Positions 44,671 through 55,284 of a DNA stretch of 64,000 nucleotides are shown piece after piece. How positions within the stretch are numbered: the first letter of the stretch is position 1; every line of letters begins with the position of its first letter. The DNA comes from Arabidopsis thaliana (taxonomy: Eukaryota > Streptophyta > Magnoliopsida > Brassicales > Brassicaceae): the NCBI RefSeq assembly GCF_000001735.4, contig NC_003071.7:18575443-18639442 (forward strand), given 5' to 3'. The translations under genes were made by a program, and so were the position numbers. The notes under the pieces were generated by a model, which did not search any database, was not told where the DNA came from, and saw nothing but the letters and a program-made list of their open reading frames with translations.

Positions 44671-47600
44671 TCTCAAGAACAGAACAGAAAGACAACAAAA
44701 GAAGAGAGAGAGAGGTTATGTCTCAGAGTGGTTAATGTACGGAAGAAAGAAACACATGCAAAGCTCAAAACTTGTAATTGGCGCCCCAACTTTCTTTAAT
44801 TTTTTCTTCTTTCTCTAAAATCACTTTCTTTCTTTTTTCTTTCTCTGTAGCTGTTATATGGATGCGTGCAATATATAAAAAGTGGTCTTCATCAATGCTC
44901 TATCTCTCTCTCTCTCTCTAAATCTTTTGGTTTTTGTAATAAGGAATTTTCATTTCTTTTTTTTCTTTCTGGTTTCTCGTCCTCTATGTGTGGCTTATGT
45001 CTGTAGATGTACTTATCTACATATGTACCGTGTTCTTGTGCCATCATTGTCGAGTCTCTTCGCAAATCCAGCGCGTGACTCTACTCTCCCCCTACAACTT
45101 AATTTGTCTTACTCTTTCAATTTTGGCCGTAAGTTGCTTCTTCTATAGTACTATTATAGAGGTTTGTGTACGAGCTAATTCTATCTACTTGTAAATTTTG
45201 AAACAACAAAGTACTACTAGTTGCTTATCATTTTTGTGTACAACGAATTTAGTGGTCTTGCGATGATGTCTATAACTGGATAATCCCTCTATAACAACAT
45301 TTCCTCAAAAGGAACTAAAACATGTTTTTGCCATTTTTATTTTTATTGGTTGATTTTTCTTTATCTTCGAAAAATCTAAAACAAATTCTTCCAACATACC
45401 ATTGGAAAATAATACAATAACGGAAGGGAAAATAAAAAAAAAGAATTTCACCTCTCAGTTTAAATAATTTCCCGTTTTCACGTACTTTATTTTCGAATAC
45501 TTTCTCCAAAATAATGAAAGAAAGGGTCACTGATCTGAAACAGTGTTTTTTGAAAGAAAAAAAAATCTTACATATGCCGAGGAAACAGAGCAAAAAGACG
45601 AAACTGACGCAGATGGTTCATTACTAATATTTACTTTAATTCCCAATTTTACCCTTAAGATTCGAGGAAGACACTGCAAAAGAGAGAAGGACAATATAGT
45701 AATTAGAGGGGAAACAAGTCTGGCAGGTGGCTTTGGGCCTGGTTTTCGAAACTGAATCTGACGGACCGGTGCTCTATTTGAGTGTCTCTCTGGTGTGGCT
45801 TTTTGAAGATTTTTTGAAAACATCGAGACCAAAATCTTTCAACGGCTGAGATGCTTTGTCTCACTTCAAATCCATTGGCTCTAAATTATGTTGGAAGTAT
45901 TCTTCCTTTTTCTTTAATTAGTCTTAACTACAAAATCTAAGATGGTGGTGGTGTCGATTACTTTAACTCGTGATTTAAAAACTAAACTCTTTTTTGCAAA
46001 GAACTTAAAGTTGTTAATCATAACATGTGTTAGTTAAATAACTAACACTATTTTATTCGAATTTATTATTAGGACCTTTTTTTGTTCATGGAATTTATTT
46101 TCAAAACTACATTATATTCATATATATATATATATATATATGTATTAAAGTTTTTGAAGAAAATACTAGTATTGTTTTGTGTGAAAGCATCTCGAAACAT
46201 TTCCACTATTTTGTTAAAAACCTAAACTATAAGTTTATATTATTTGAATCGCACTTTGATATATTAATTTTGGTCAATGAAAATGACATTGCTATGTCAA
46301 ATTTTTCACTCTGCTATTTGTTTTAAAACAAATGTTCATTTAAATATTAAGTAGTTAATGTACATTTTGTCCATTCTTAATAAACTACTTACATTAGGTA
46401 TACAATATTAAAACAGTACTAAACACCGGTGTTGGAAACCAAACTTATGTTAAAATTATAAAACAATTTTTTCCTTGTCAACACAAATCAAATTAATCGC
46501 ACGGTCCCAATATGTTGTTCACAATTTCTAAGAAAATTCGTGGTAATGAAACACCTCGATGACATAACATGGATCACGCTAACATATTTGTTTATTCTAT
46601 ATCTAATTCACTACTACATCTACAACCATAACAAGCACACAACAATAATATAATAGCATTACCAATAAATCAAGTGGTTATGTATGTATTTAACAACAAT
46701 AAGTGGAGTAAATGAAAATCAAACAAGGAGATGGGCAGCTGGATTTCCAAGACAAGATTGAAATTCTTGGTTGCTTGTGTATGAATGTAAAGTAGACATG
46801 CTTATTATGTTATTATTATGTATCAGTATTGCCTTGAGTTAACCATATATTTACGTTCTTAAACCAGAAAGAAAAAAACAGATTATTATTATTATTATTT
46901 GAGCATTGTCATTATGAGAGACATGGTTTATTTCCCAAGACAAATCACAAACCTCCATGTGAGTTTCCACCACTATTGTGTCTCTGTCCTAAAACAAAAT
47001 GTGTATCGCATTAAATTAGTTTTCGCCCCTTTTTGTTATTTTTAGAATACAAATTACCAACTTGCTTATTCAATCTTAGAGGTGATGACTAGCTAAAGAA
47101 GGGACACCACTAACGTGCCACTTGTGTAGAGATATTCAATTGTATATTATATAGTATGCAATATGAATTTTGTTTTGTTTTTTATATAATTTATATTTTT
47201 TCCGCCAATATTATTTTATTTATATGAAGTCTTAACTTATTAAACGTTTGCACAAAAAAGAAAAAATAAACTTCTTATTACGTCTCATACACAGGGTTCG
47301 GACCTTATTAGTGGCATTTGCGCAGAGTTACTATTATCGATCACTTAAAAACATATATAGGAAAAGTATATCGGTAATGGAGCTCTAGATGTAGAAATTT
47401 CGTAATGAAATTATGAAATCTCAATTAAGATGAACATGGCATGGCATACCTAGCCTAGTTGTATCGATGTTATGTTTGGATTTATATGCTTATGGCAGAA
47501 AGTAACAAATACAGAAATACAATAATGCTACTACATGGTTATAATATATGGTCTCTTTTGTTAAGACAACGACCAACACAACTACACCACAAGATAATCA

Positions 47601-48393
47601 TCGATTAGTACATTATTAAATCTTAACTATTATTGCTAAAATCTAGGGATAGTTGAAATATAAAACTATACGATGCACTATTACATACATTCTCCATTAA
47701 TCATTTGGTAATGATGAAGTGCTCCAATTATATACTACCTTTCTTTATTTTGTTATGTTCCTTAACATCTCTATTACTAAAGATTTTCGGAGATTATGAA
47801 ATATTGTGAGGCATATATGATATATTCATACAAATTACTCTACACGTTTTTGAAAATTGATAGGTTTAAACATGATTGTACCAGGGAAGACATGGTCAAA
47901 CAGAAAGCTATTAGCTTTGATGAGGGACCTCTTAACAAAAAATTTGTTGGTAGAGCCAAAATGATTGAACTGACAAATTTTCATAGAGTTTGGTGAATTG
48001 AATAACTCCATATGACCAATTCTGTTTTGTAAGACAACGAAAATTATGTTTTTCGAATATCTTTGTGTTATCGTACAGAGGAGCGAGTCACCAGAAAGCA
48101 CAAACACAACGATTTTGTATCAATTACATCGATACGCAATACAAATATTTGGAATATGTCATACATATGTATTGGGCCTTTATCTCATGTCTCATCAAAC
48201 CTCGTATCTATCATAAACTTACGATTCACAGACCCACTTACTACTTATTCTGGCCCATTAAAGTTCTTCTTTTTTTGTCGGTTCTAGCCCATTAAAGTTC
48301 AGCAACCCTTATTATTCATTTTTTAGTCTTTCTATTTCTAATTATTCAATTTTATCCAAATAATGAATGAATAAAGTTAAACACCGACACTGT

Positions 48394-48413
48394 TATATAT
48401 ATATATATATATA
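48394..48413. repeat. (TA)10 microsatellite upstream of ATG8E
   Basis: Pure TA run about 700 bases before the ATG8E start codon, immediately followed by the G-box containing CCACGTGA. Confidence 0.85.
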
Positions 48414-48749
48414 ACAATACACCGCCACGTGAGAACTACGAATGGGAATTTCGCATTACATGTTTCGTTAACAATATAAACTGGAGGAAAAAAACACATC
48501 GAAAGGAAAAAAATTCAATGTAAGAAAAAGTGAGGGAAAGGCAAATCAAAGACGTGTTCTACACTAAAAGGAAAAGTATGAGGAAAAACTAACAATAAAT
48601 TAAACAAAATTTGGTATTTTATTACGTAATAGTAGTATTAATTAATTAAAAGAATTGACATTGACCTAACAAAAATTCTTAAAACAAAAAGAAAGAAAAA
48701 TTTGTTTGAACAATAATGGAATGACTTTGTTTGTTTGGAGAACAAGCTA

Positions 48750-48782
48750 AGCTGACGTGTCTAATAACTCAACACGTCAGCT
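48750..48782. promoter_or_regulatory. Inverted TGACGTGT pair upstream of ATG8E
   Basis: AGCTGACGTGT (48750-48760) and its exact reverse complement ACACGTCAGCT (48772-48782), 11 bases apart. Each arm holds TGACG, the core of TGA-type bZIP sites, and ACGT. It lies about 155 bases upstream of the ATG8E leader intron and about 320 bases before the start codon. TGA9 is known to activate ATG8 genes, so this is a strong candidate site. Confidence 0.6.
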
Positions 48783-48936
48783 AACAGACATATATAAACA
48801 AGTGTATATAGAGTTAACGTTATCCAATCATAGACGAAAAGAAAAAGGTTCCTTTTTTTGACTTTGTATCCGTAGATCATCTTCTTCTTCTTCTTCCAGA
48901 GTTTTATCCTTATCCGTTCCATCAAATTCTCTCTCT

Positions 48937-49094
48937 GTAAGTTTTCTGTTGATTTCTCTGTTACATACTCTGTTTTGATTTCTCTAGATTTAGAATTCAT
49001 TTTTTTCCCCGAAAAGACGCGGAATTTCGATTTGGGTGTTGAAAACAAAATTAGGGTTTTGTGTCTCAATTTCTTTGATTGTGTATATTCTCAG
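48937..49094 (+). other. 5' UTR intron of ATG8E
   Basis: Donor CTCTCTGTAAG (GT at 48937-48938) and acceptor TATTCTCAG (AG at 49093-49094) bound a 158-base intron that ends 8 bases before the start codon. The sequence between them is T-rich as in plant introns. Confidence 0.75.
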
Positions 49095-49102
49095 AAGCAA
49101 AG

Positions 49103-50084
49103 ATGAATAAAGGAAGCATCTTTAAGATGGACAACGATTTCGGTTAGTCTTTTATTCTTTACTGTTTCGATTTTGTGACCTAGAATCAGTATAGAGGCAT
49201 ACATGTGTATCAGCGTTCATATCTGTATATGTATATCTGATTTCTAGAGATTGTTTATGTGCAGAAAAGAGAAAAGCTGAAGCTGGAAGGATCAGGGAGA
49301 AATACCCTGATCGAATTCCTGTAAGTTTTGTTTTGATTTTTATCTGATTTTGTTCTGGTCTTGTAAGGTTTTCTTATGGTAATAGATCTCTGTTTTGCGT
49401 GTCTTTCAATTTATGATGTAGCATGAGTCTGTGTATGTAATTTAATAGTTTAGTTTGGGATGCATCTGTCTTTGTGTTGTTTTTGTTAATTTGATCAGTT
49501 CTGTTCTGTTCTTGTAAGGTTTTCTTATGTTTTTGTACCTGTGTTTGCGTATTTATCAATGTATGCTGAATTCGGTTTCACAAACAATATCATGAATCTT
49601 CGTGGTGAAATTTAGTTTAGGTTACAGAACATTAGCTTCGTTGTTTGAGAATCCAATACTGTTTGTTTTTTCTACAAGATTCAGATTATCTTACATTGTA
49701 GTTTGGTTGCAGGTGATTGTGGAAAAGGCTGAGAAAAGTGAAGTCCCAAATATAGACAAGAAGAAGTAAGTACCTTTTGTTGATCATGTTAAACTTGTTA
49801 TTTGTTCAATGTTTTCAAGACTTGTATGTAATTTTGGAATTGTTCTGGATTTTGATAAATGCAGGTACCTTGTGCCATCAGACCTAACAGTTGGTCAATT
49901 TGTGTATGTGATTCGGAAGAGAATCAAACTAAGTGCAGAGAAAGCTATCTTCATTTTCGTAGACAATGTTCTTCCTCCAACAGGAGAGCTAATGTCAAGC
50001 GTTTACGAGGATAAGAAAGACGAAGATGGCTTCCTTTACATCACTTACAGTGGCGAGAACACATTCGGTGCTTCTTCAATCTAA
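49103..50084 (+). CDS. ATG8E: Autophagy-related ubiquitin-like protein ATG8e
   Basis: Conjugated to phosphatidylethanolamine on autophagosome membranes; recruits cargo receptors through AIM motifs. Exons 49103-49142, 49265-49320, 49713-49765 and 49865-50084 give 122 residues. The fold is clear: an N-terminal helical part (about 1-25), then [63 protein letters not shown]. The C-terminus is [15 protein letters not shown], so Gly118 is the site exposed by ATG4 cleavage, followed by a 4-residue tail (119-122). It therefore needs processing, unlike ATG8h/i, which end in Gly. Identity as ATG8e is from gene order and the tail. Confidence 0.97.
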
Positions 50085-50872
50085 TCTCTGACCTCTGAGA
50101 ATCCGCCACGTTTTAATGCTTCTTCCCAACTTTCAATTTGTGTGTATAGTTTGTTCTCAATATTTATCATTTCTCAAATAATTGTGATTACTATCTTCTT
50201 TTCACTTGTTAAAATGTACATAGACTAATCTTATAATATTATCTTCCTTTGGTATTATAAGTTTGTGTGGCTTTCTTTCTCCCTCAAAGATTTCATTCAT
50301 TAGACTGGTATCATTTGATGATGCTACTACATGAATTCTTTCTTGGATACTAAACGGACCACTCTAGAAGGTATCTTACAAATTTGGATAAACTAGACCA
50401 AACCAAATATTGGAAACGAGTAATGATGAGATGTAGACTCTTTGAATTTTGTTTTTGGGATTATCTTGTCCAGTTGCATTTGGAAATATAATCGGTTGAT
50501 GCTGAAAGATCTATCATTCATAAAAAAATCTAAAGGAATGGGGACTAATGCAATGTAAAACAATATCTTATCAACAACGTATAATGGATCTACACAACTA
50601 TGATCAAACTGATGCATACCACCCAGAGAGACACTCTGTCTCAAAGTTTGTGGAGCCTCTTCTTTCACAAACAAACAAGACAAAAATCTTGTCTTTTCCC
50701 TTTCTGTGATAGAAAAATAAATTAACAATTCCTAAAAAATAGTCTAATCAATTTCAAGACCTCAAGTTGCAAAAGCCAACTAGCTGGATAGTTTTGTTTC
50801 TTACTCTAATTTTCTTAAGTCGCTCACATGCTATTTTATCTCTCGGTATATGTAATTAGTAATAACTTGTTC
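50085..50872. other. Intergenic: ATG8E 3' UTR and DRN1 promoter
   Basis: No gene. The downstream end carries a TATATAAA box at 50873-50880 for the DRN1 gene. Confidence 0.55.
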
Positions 50873-50880
50873 TATATAAA
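50873..50880 (+). promoter_or_regulatory. TATA box of the DRN1 gene
   Basis: TATATAAA, 55 bases before the start codon, followed by a C/T-rich leader. Good position for a strongly expressed, TATA-containing plant gene. Confidence 0.65.
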
Positions 50881-50934
50881 CCATGTCCTATATCTCTCCT
50901 TCACATTCATCCCAAAACATTACAAAACGTTACA

Positions 50935-51339
50935 ATGGCTTCTAAGGCTCTTGCAGTTACAGCTCTTCTTATTACACTTAATCTTCTTTTCTTCACCTTT
51001 GTAACCTCCACAAAATGTCCACCAACTACTCCTAAACCCCCAAAAACCCCGAAATCGCCTAAGAAGGCTCCTGCCGTGAAACCCACTTGTCCTACCGACA
51101 CACTTAAGCTTGGTGTTTGCGCAGACTTATTGGGCCTAGTTAACGTTGTTGTTGGTTCTCCACCAAAGACTCCTTGTTGTACACTTCTTCAAGGTCTTGC
51201 TAATCTTGAAGCTGCGGTTTGTCTCTGCACCGCTCTTAAAGCCAATGTCTTGGGGATTAATCTCAATGTTCCTATTGATCTAACCTTGCTGTTGAACTAT
51301 TGTGGCAAGAAAGTTCCTCATGGTTTCCAATGTTCTTGA
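50935..51339 (+). CDS. DRN1: DRN1, hybrid proline-rich / eight-cysteine lipid-transfer-like protein
   Basis: Secreted protein of the plant LTP/2S-albumin (AAI) superfamily; DRN1 was described as a disease-related non-specific lipid transfer protein. Intronless, 134 residues. Signal peptide at about 1-25 (ALAVTALLITLNLLFFTFVTST). The short Pro/Lys-rich segment (29-50: PPTTPKPPKTPKSPKK) makes it a hybrid proline-rich protein. The eight-Cys domain at 52-133 has the order Cys52...Cys62...Cys-Cys (PCCTLL)...Cys-X-Cys (VCLCTA)...Cys (NYCGK)...Cys (FQCS), which fixes four disulfides. Cys28 before the Pro region is extra. Function beyond family is by recall of the locus. Confidence 0.92.
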   Translation: MASKALAVTALLITLNLLFFTFVTSTKCPPTTPKPPKTPKSPKKAPAVKPTCPTDTLKLGVCADLLGLVNVVVGSPPKTPCCTLLQGLANLEAAVCLCTALKANVLGINLNVPIDLTLLLNYCGKKVPHGFQCS

Positions 51340-51434
51340 AGATTTGAGACTTTAAAAGAGAAAAATCTCTTTGGTTTGCTATGTTTTTATATGTTTGTTT
51401 CTACTGTTATCTATTGTTTTTGTGAGAAAAAGCT

Positions 51435-51546
51435 TTGTTCTGTCACTGTTGAGTTTGATGTAATGCTTGAGCTTGTTCATGATAGAACCTTTGTTCTCTC
51501 AATATTGAGTTTGATGTAATGCTTGAGCTTGTTAATGGATTTTATG
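51435..51546. repeat. 56-base tandem duplication in the DRN1 3' UTR
   Basis: A 29-base block (TTGAGTTTGATG, then TAATGCTTGAGCTTGTT) at 51449-51477 recurs exactly at 51505-51533, a period of 56. Flanking bases inside each unit are partly conserved. The 3' UTR region therefore seems duplicated in tandem, giving it two copies of the same processing signals. Confidence 0.85.
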
Positions 51547-53007
51547 TTCTTAGTATTTCTCCTCTCGTCCATAAATGACATTCAATCATAACGCTCTTCT
51601 ATTCGTGCTCATGCTTCAACGCCTCTATTTGGTTTAGAGGGTCTCTACGTGGTCTCTTATTGGTTAATTATTATCCAACCCAACATAGGCCCATATGGAC
51701 CTATAAGTCCAGAACAACATGGACCACATTAGAAAGCGAAAGGGTAAAGCCGTCATTGTTGCATACAACACGTAGAAATTAGATGGGTCTAGAAGTAACG
51801 AAACACTGCGTTTTGTTGGATTCTTCTTTTGGAACTCGTAAATTGACAACTAAGCTTGTTTACTCGATGTTGGGGAGTGTATAGTACGATGATCGGAAAA
51901 TGAAATAAATATAGTCGGAGACTGAAGAAAACTATTCTGAGAAGCAATTTCCGTTGGGATCCGGTGCTAAGGATTTAAATCATTTTTTAGTCCAAAAAAA
52001 AAAAGAAAAAAAAAAGAAGGATTTAAATCATTTTATTATCATCGCATTATTGTATACCAGGCCCACTGATTGCTAAGGAAACTCGTCATTAATATTAATG
52101 GGCCGAATTCTAGTAGGCCTGATAACATATAGTCACTTGACCCAAAACGTTTTTTTTTTGTTATTTATCATGCTTGCTCATATCCTAATGTCATTTTTGT
52201 TTGATTTGCTACTTATATCCACCGCTCTATATTGCACCAAAAGAAAAAAAGACGAGTTAAATTTAAGTCTGATATACACTTTTAGATTAGCTTATTGCTA
52301 TCACTGAATTTTTGATCTTACGAAATAAATTTATCTTAACTTTTAATTTCCCTCTATTTTGACAACAATTGTCGTTTGATGCATGCCCCAGTTCTTATTT
52401 AATTATACCATATCACTATTATAAAACCATTAATGGGAGCAATAAGATTGAACCATATGCAACAATCTCAAGAATCAGATTTTGAATGGAGAAATTTGAA
52501 CAGAATCACATCGTTTTACATGTTTTCGGGAAGCAAATGCTTGTGCATATTTCCATTCTTAGTTTAGTTTGAATTTTGAAATGTAATATGATCATTCCCC
52601 TCTTGTTTTCTCTTCGGTTAAATTTTTGTGATATATTCATTCTGGAGGAAAAAAAGCTTTGGATTAATTGGTGGTTGTAATTTCCTTTGAGTTTCTTTTA
52701 CATATGGCGATGGTGTAAAAATCTATTAAAAAAGTCTGATTATTTAAATTTCAAATTCGGCTTTCAGTAATAATAAGAAAACATTTTGATAAGTTAATTA
52801 ATTATACAACTACAAATGAAAATTAACTTAAGAAACCCCATTAATTAGCAAGATTTTTGATTACAACAACAGAAAAAGACACATGCATATTTATAATATA
52901 TATAAATAAGTTCAAGAAAGGAAAAGAAACCACAACTTTTGGACATGATAAACCCTAAGAAATTGGATTTCAATTCCTCAAATACTTAGTCGATTATATT
53001 TATCTCT
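51547..53007. other. Convergent intergenic region between DRN1 and FIL
   Basis: No supported gene. Contains an 18-base direct repeat around an A-rich tract (51969-52034) and several GGCCC/TGGGCC elements near 51688-51700 and 52061-52105 that are not attached to a visible gene. Confidence 0.5.
51969..52034. repeat. 18-base direct repeat flanking an A-rich tract
   Basis: AAGGATTTAAATCATTTT at 51969-51986 recurs at 52017-52034. Between the copies is TTAGTCC plus two A runs broken by single G bases (about 30 bases). This has the look of a target-site duplication around a very short poly-A insertion, or of slippage. Confidence 0.8.
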
Positions 53008-55110
53008 TTAATAAGGAGTCACACCAACGTTAGCAGCTGCAGGAGCGTAGAACCCTTCTTTCATCACCATGTTATCCTCTCCCTCCTACACACATGTTTA
53101 AGATATGATCCAAATCAATTGAAATTATATTTGTATATATGATATTACATAAAAGTATATGCATTAAAGATGTAAGGTATGTCGACAGATTAGGGTTTAC
53201 CTGTTGGGGCATGTTGGTTTTCTTCACGGGTTGATTGTCTGGCACGAGCCCGAAGTGTATGTGGGGGAAGTGGGCCCACTGCATTACACATAAACAACAT
53301 ACGTACAAGACACATATCAACTTGTGTTATAACCCGACAAAATTCTTTACTCCTAATTTCAGCTATACCTACATATATGACTGTTTAATATATATACAAC
53401 TAATACAAGAGCAACTATACGCATAGATAAAATCAAACCCTAGTTTCTGCCGGCAATCTAAACCAAGTTGTGATGTTAGTAGTATCAATGGCTTAAATTC
53501 TTTAGTAAAGGAAAACAAAGAATACTTAAAACGCATCACTTCTAACTAGAATTTTCAGCGTTTAAAAAAATAATTTTTTTATTGAACTAGAGATAAATAT
53601 GGATTATCAAGGACTCTTTTGATTATTAAAATTTGATTCAACCAATGGATAACAGTTTAATATAAATTTTTGGGATGTGAGAAATAAGGTTCTTACATTC
53701 TTGGCAGCAGCACTAAAGGCTTCTCTGTGGCTTATATCAGGATTACCAGCTTTGATACGTTGGATCTCCTCCCTAAAATAAAAACGTGACAAGGAATTAT
53801 ATTAATGTTACACAGTTATGGTTAGAATATGAATGATTGTAAAAATTAAATAAGAGACTCACTTGATGAATCGGTTATATGCGGATGGGACTCTCTGTCT
53901 TTTCTCTGGAGCTGGCAATGGCGAAATTCAACGGCAAAGACAAAGCGAAAAAACAAAAACTCAGACAGAAAGAGACAAACACTCATTAAAACTACTTTCA
54001 TTGTCTTTTTTCTCTCTCACACAAATACTTTCTCTCTCTAACCCATCATCACTTCATCATGTTTTTTTAAAGACAAGCCCATCTTCTAACATATTACATA
54101 GATTTTTTCTCTTTAGCTAGATTTCCGGGGGATCCATGAATCTATCTCCCCGTTTCTTTTATCGTCACTATTTTAATGTTTACCAACGCTAAAAGCCATC
54201 TAGGATATGTAGACAATCAACACATACTAAAGTTCATGGATCAATGAATATTTTAAATATACAAAATCATAATCTCTCATGTCTCCTTCTAGTATACAAA
54301 GAAAAGAAAGGTAAAAAATCTCCTTCTAGACTTAATTCAATGGTGCTAGGGTTTGAACGAGATCCAGTGAAAGTTAAATAAGAAAAGCTATGCATGTCTT
54401 AATGGCGATTCATCATCACAACCAAATTATAAACACGGTTAGCATAGAAGTTAATATCATAAAAGTGAGAAGAATTAGTATCTTACGGCGGTTAACGGGT
54501 GGTGCTTTAGGAATCTCATGTTGTTGATGAAGATCCATGAAAGATGGTATGTCATTCATAGTAGGATGTTGATTCATCATCATCATATTCATGTTAGACG
54601 GTGCATCTCTCAGCTCCTCCTACAATAATATTTATATCCTTGAGGCTTGAGATTACTTCCAATAAGCTAAATGAGACCCTATAAGATTATGTATTTGAAT
54701 TTTGTTTAAGTACCAGAATATCCTGGGGATTGAAGTAAGAGTGAGGACCGAGCTGGAGCTGGAGCTGGTTAGAAGCTGGGAGGACATATGATCTCATGTT
54801 CACCGAAAGGAGATTGGTACAGCAACCACATCGGACAGTTACGGTCTTGAACAAGCTTGTGTAAGGAACATTAACCTATAAGCACACAAAAGAAACAATG
54901 AATTTAAAAAACCCCTAATCTTGTATAGATCAAGAAGATGAGAAGTTGGAGGAGAAAAAATGAGAGAGAAAGTATTGAAGAGAGGTTATTTTGTACCGCA
55001 AGGATGGTTTGGCAAAAGTTGCATTGGACATAGCAGAGATGGTCGGAAGGAGAGAAGTGGTCCGGTGAACAAACAGCTGAGGAAGGGGAGGACATAGACG
55101 ACATAGACAT
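53008..55110 (-). CDS. YAB1: YABBY transcription factor FILAMENTOUS FLOWER (YABBY1)
   Basis: Nuclear factor marking the abaxial side of lateral organs and controlling inflorescence meristem growth. Seven exons on the minus strand: 55110-54997, 54875-54714, 54619-54487, 53911-53863, 53772-53697, 53278-53201, 53085-53008; 229 residues, the known length. The zinc-finger part has [13 protein letters not shown] then [10 protein letters not shown] (Cys-X2-Cys and Cys-X-Cys-Cys), at about 26-65. The YABBY domain is at about 140-195: [51 protein letters not shown], an HMG-like helix-loop-helix. A Met/His/Gln-rich linker lies between. The C-terminus ends GVTPY. Confidence 0.97.
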
Positions 55111-55269
55111 CTTTTTTGTAAGAAGGGGAAAAATATTGGAAGCTGATCTTTTTTTGGGAGTGTTTGGGGATTTGATTGATTGATGGGTATTTGACTGATC
55201 AGAGGATTCTTGATAAGGAGAAAATAAAAAACCCCACCATGATCTGATCTTCTTGATTGTTGGGTTGCT

Positions 55270-55284
55270 GTGTATTATATACCA
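55270..55284 (-). promoter_or_regulatory. Putative TATA element of FIL
   Basis: GGTATATAAT on the minus strand, about 165 bases before the FIL start codon, at the far end of the leader-like CT/GA-rich stretch (on the plus strand, GAGAGAGAA at 55299-55307). Weak by itself. Confidence 0.4.

Larger units (their letters stand above)
44671..48936. other. 4.3 kb intergenic region between HAM1 and ATG8E (divergent promoters)
   Basis: HAM1 and ATG8E point away from each other, so both promoters lie here. A TATA-like ATATATAAAA at 44870-44879 serves HAM1. Microsatellites: (TA)10 at 46121-46141, (ATT)6 at 46882-46899 and (TA)10 at 48394-48413. A palindrome AACACCGGTGTT is at 46422-46433 and a 14-base direct repeat (GCCCATTAAAGTTC) at 48253-48266 and 48287-48300. 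A G-box (CCACGTGA) is near 48425. I could not support a protein-coding gene, although small frames at 44882-45148, 45543-45832 and 47796-47996 exist. Confidence 0.5.

Noticed and set aside
45527-45832. Overlapping frames on both strands in a locally GC-richer patch upstream of HAM1
   Set aside because: No family match on either strand; more likely part of the HAM1 promoter.
47796-47996. 66-codon frame (ends FHRVW)
   Set aside because: The middle part (EGPLNKKFVGRAKMIE) looks more protein-like than chance, but I could match no family, splice partner or repeat; left unannotated.
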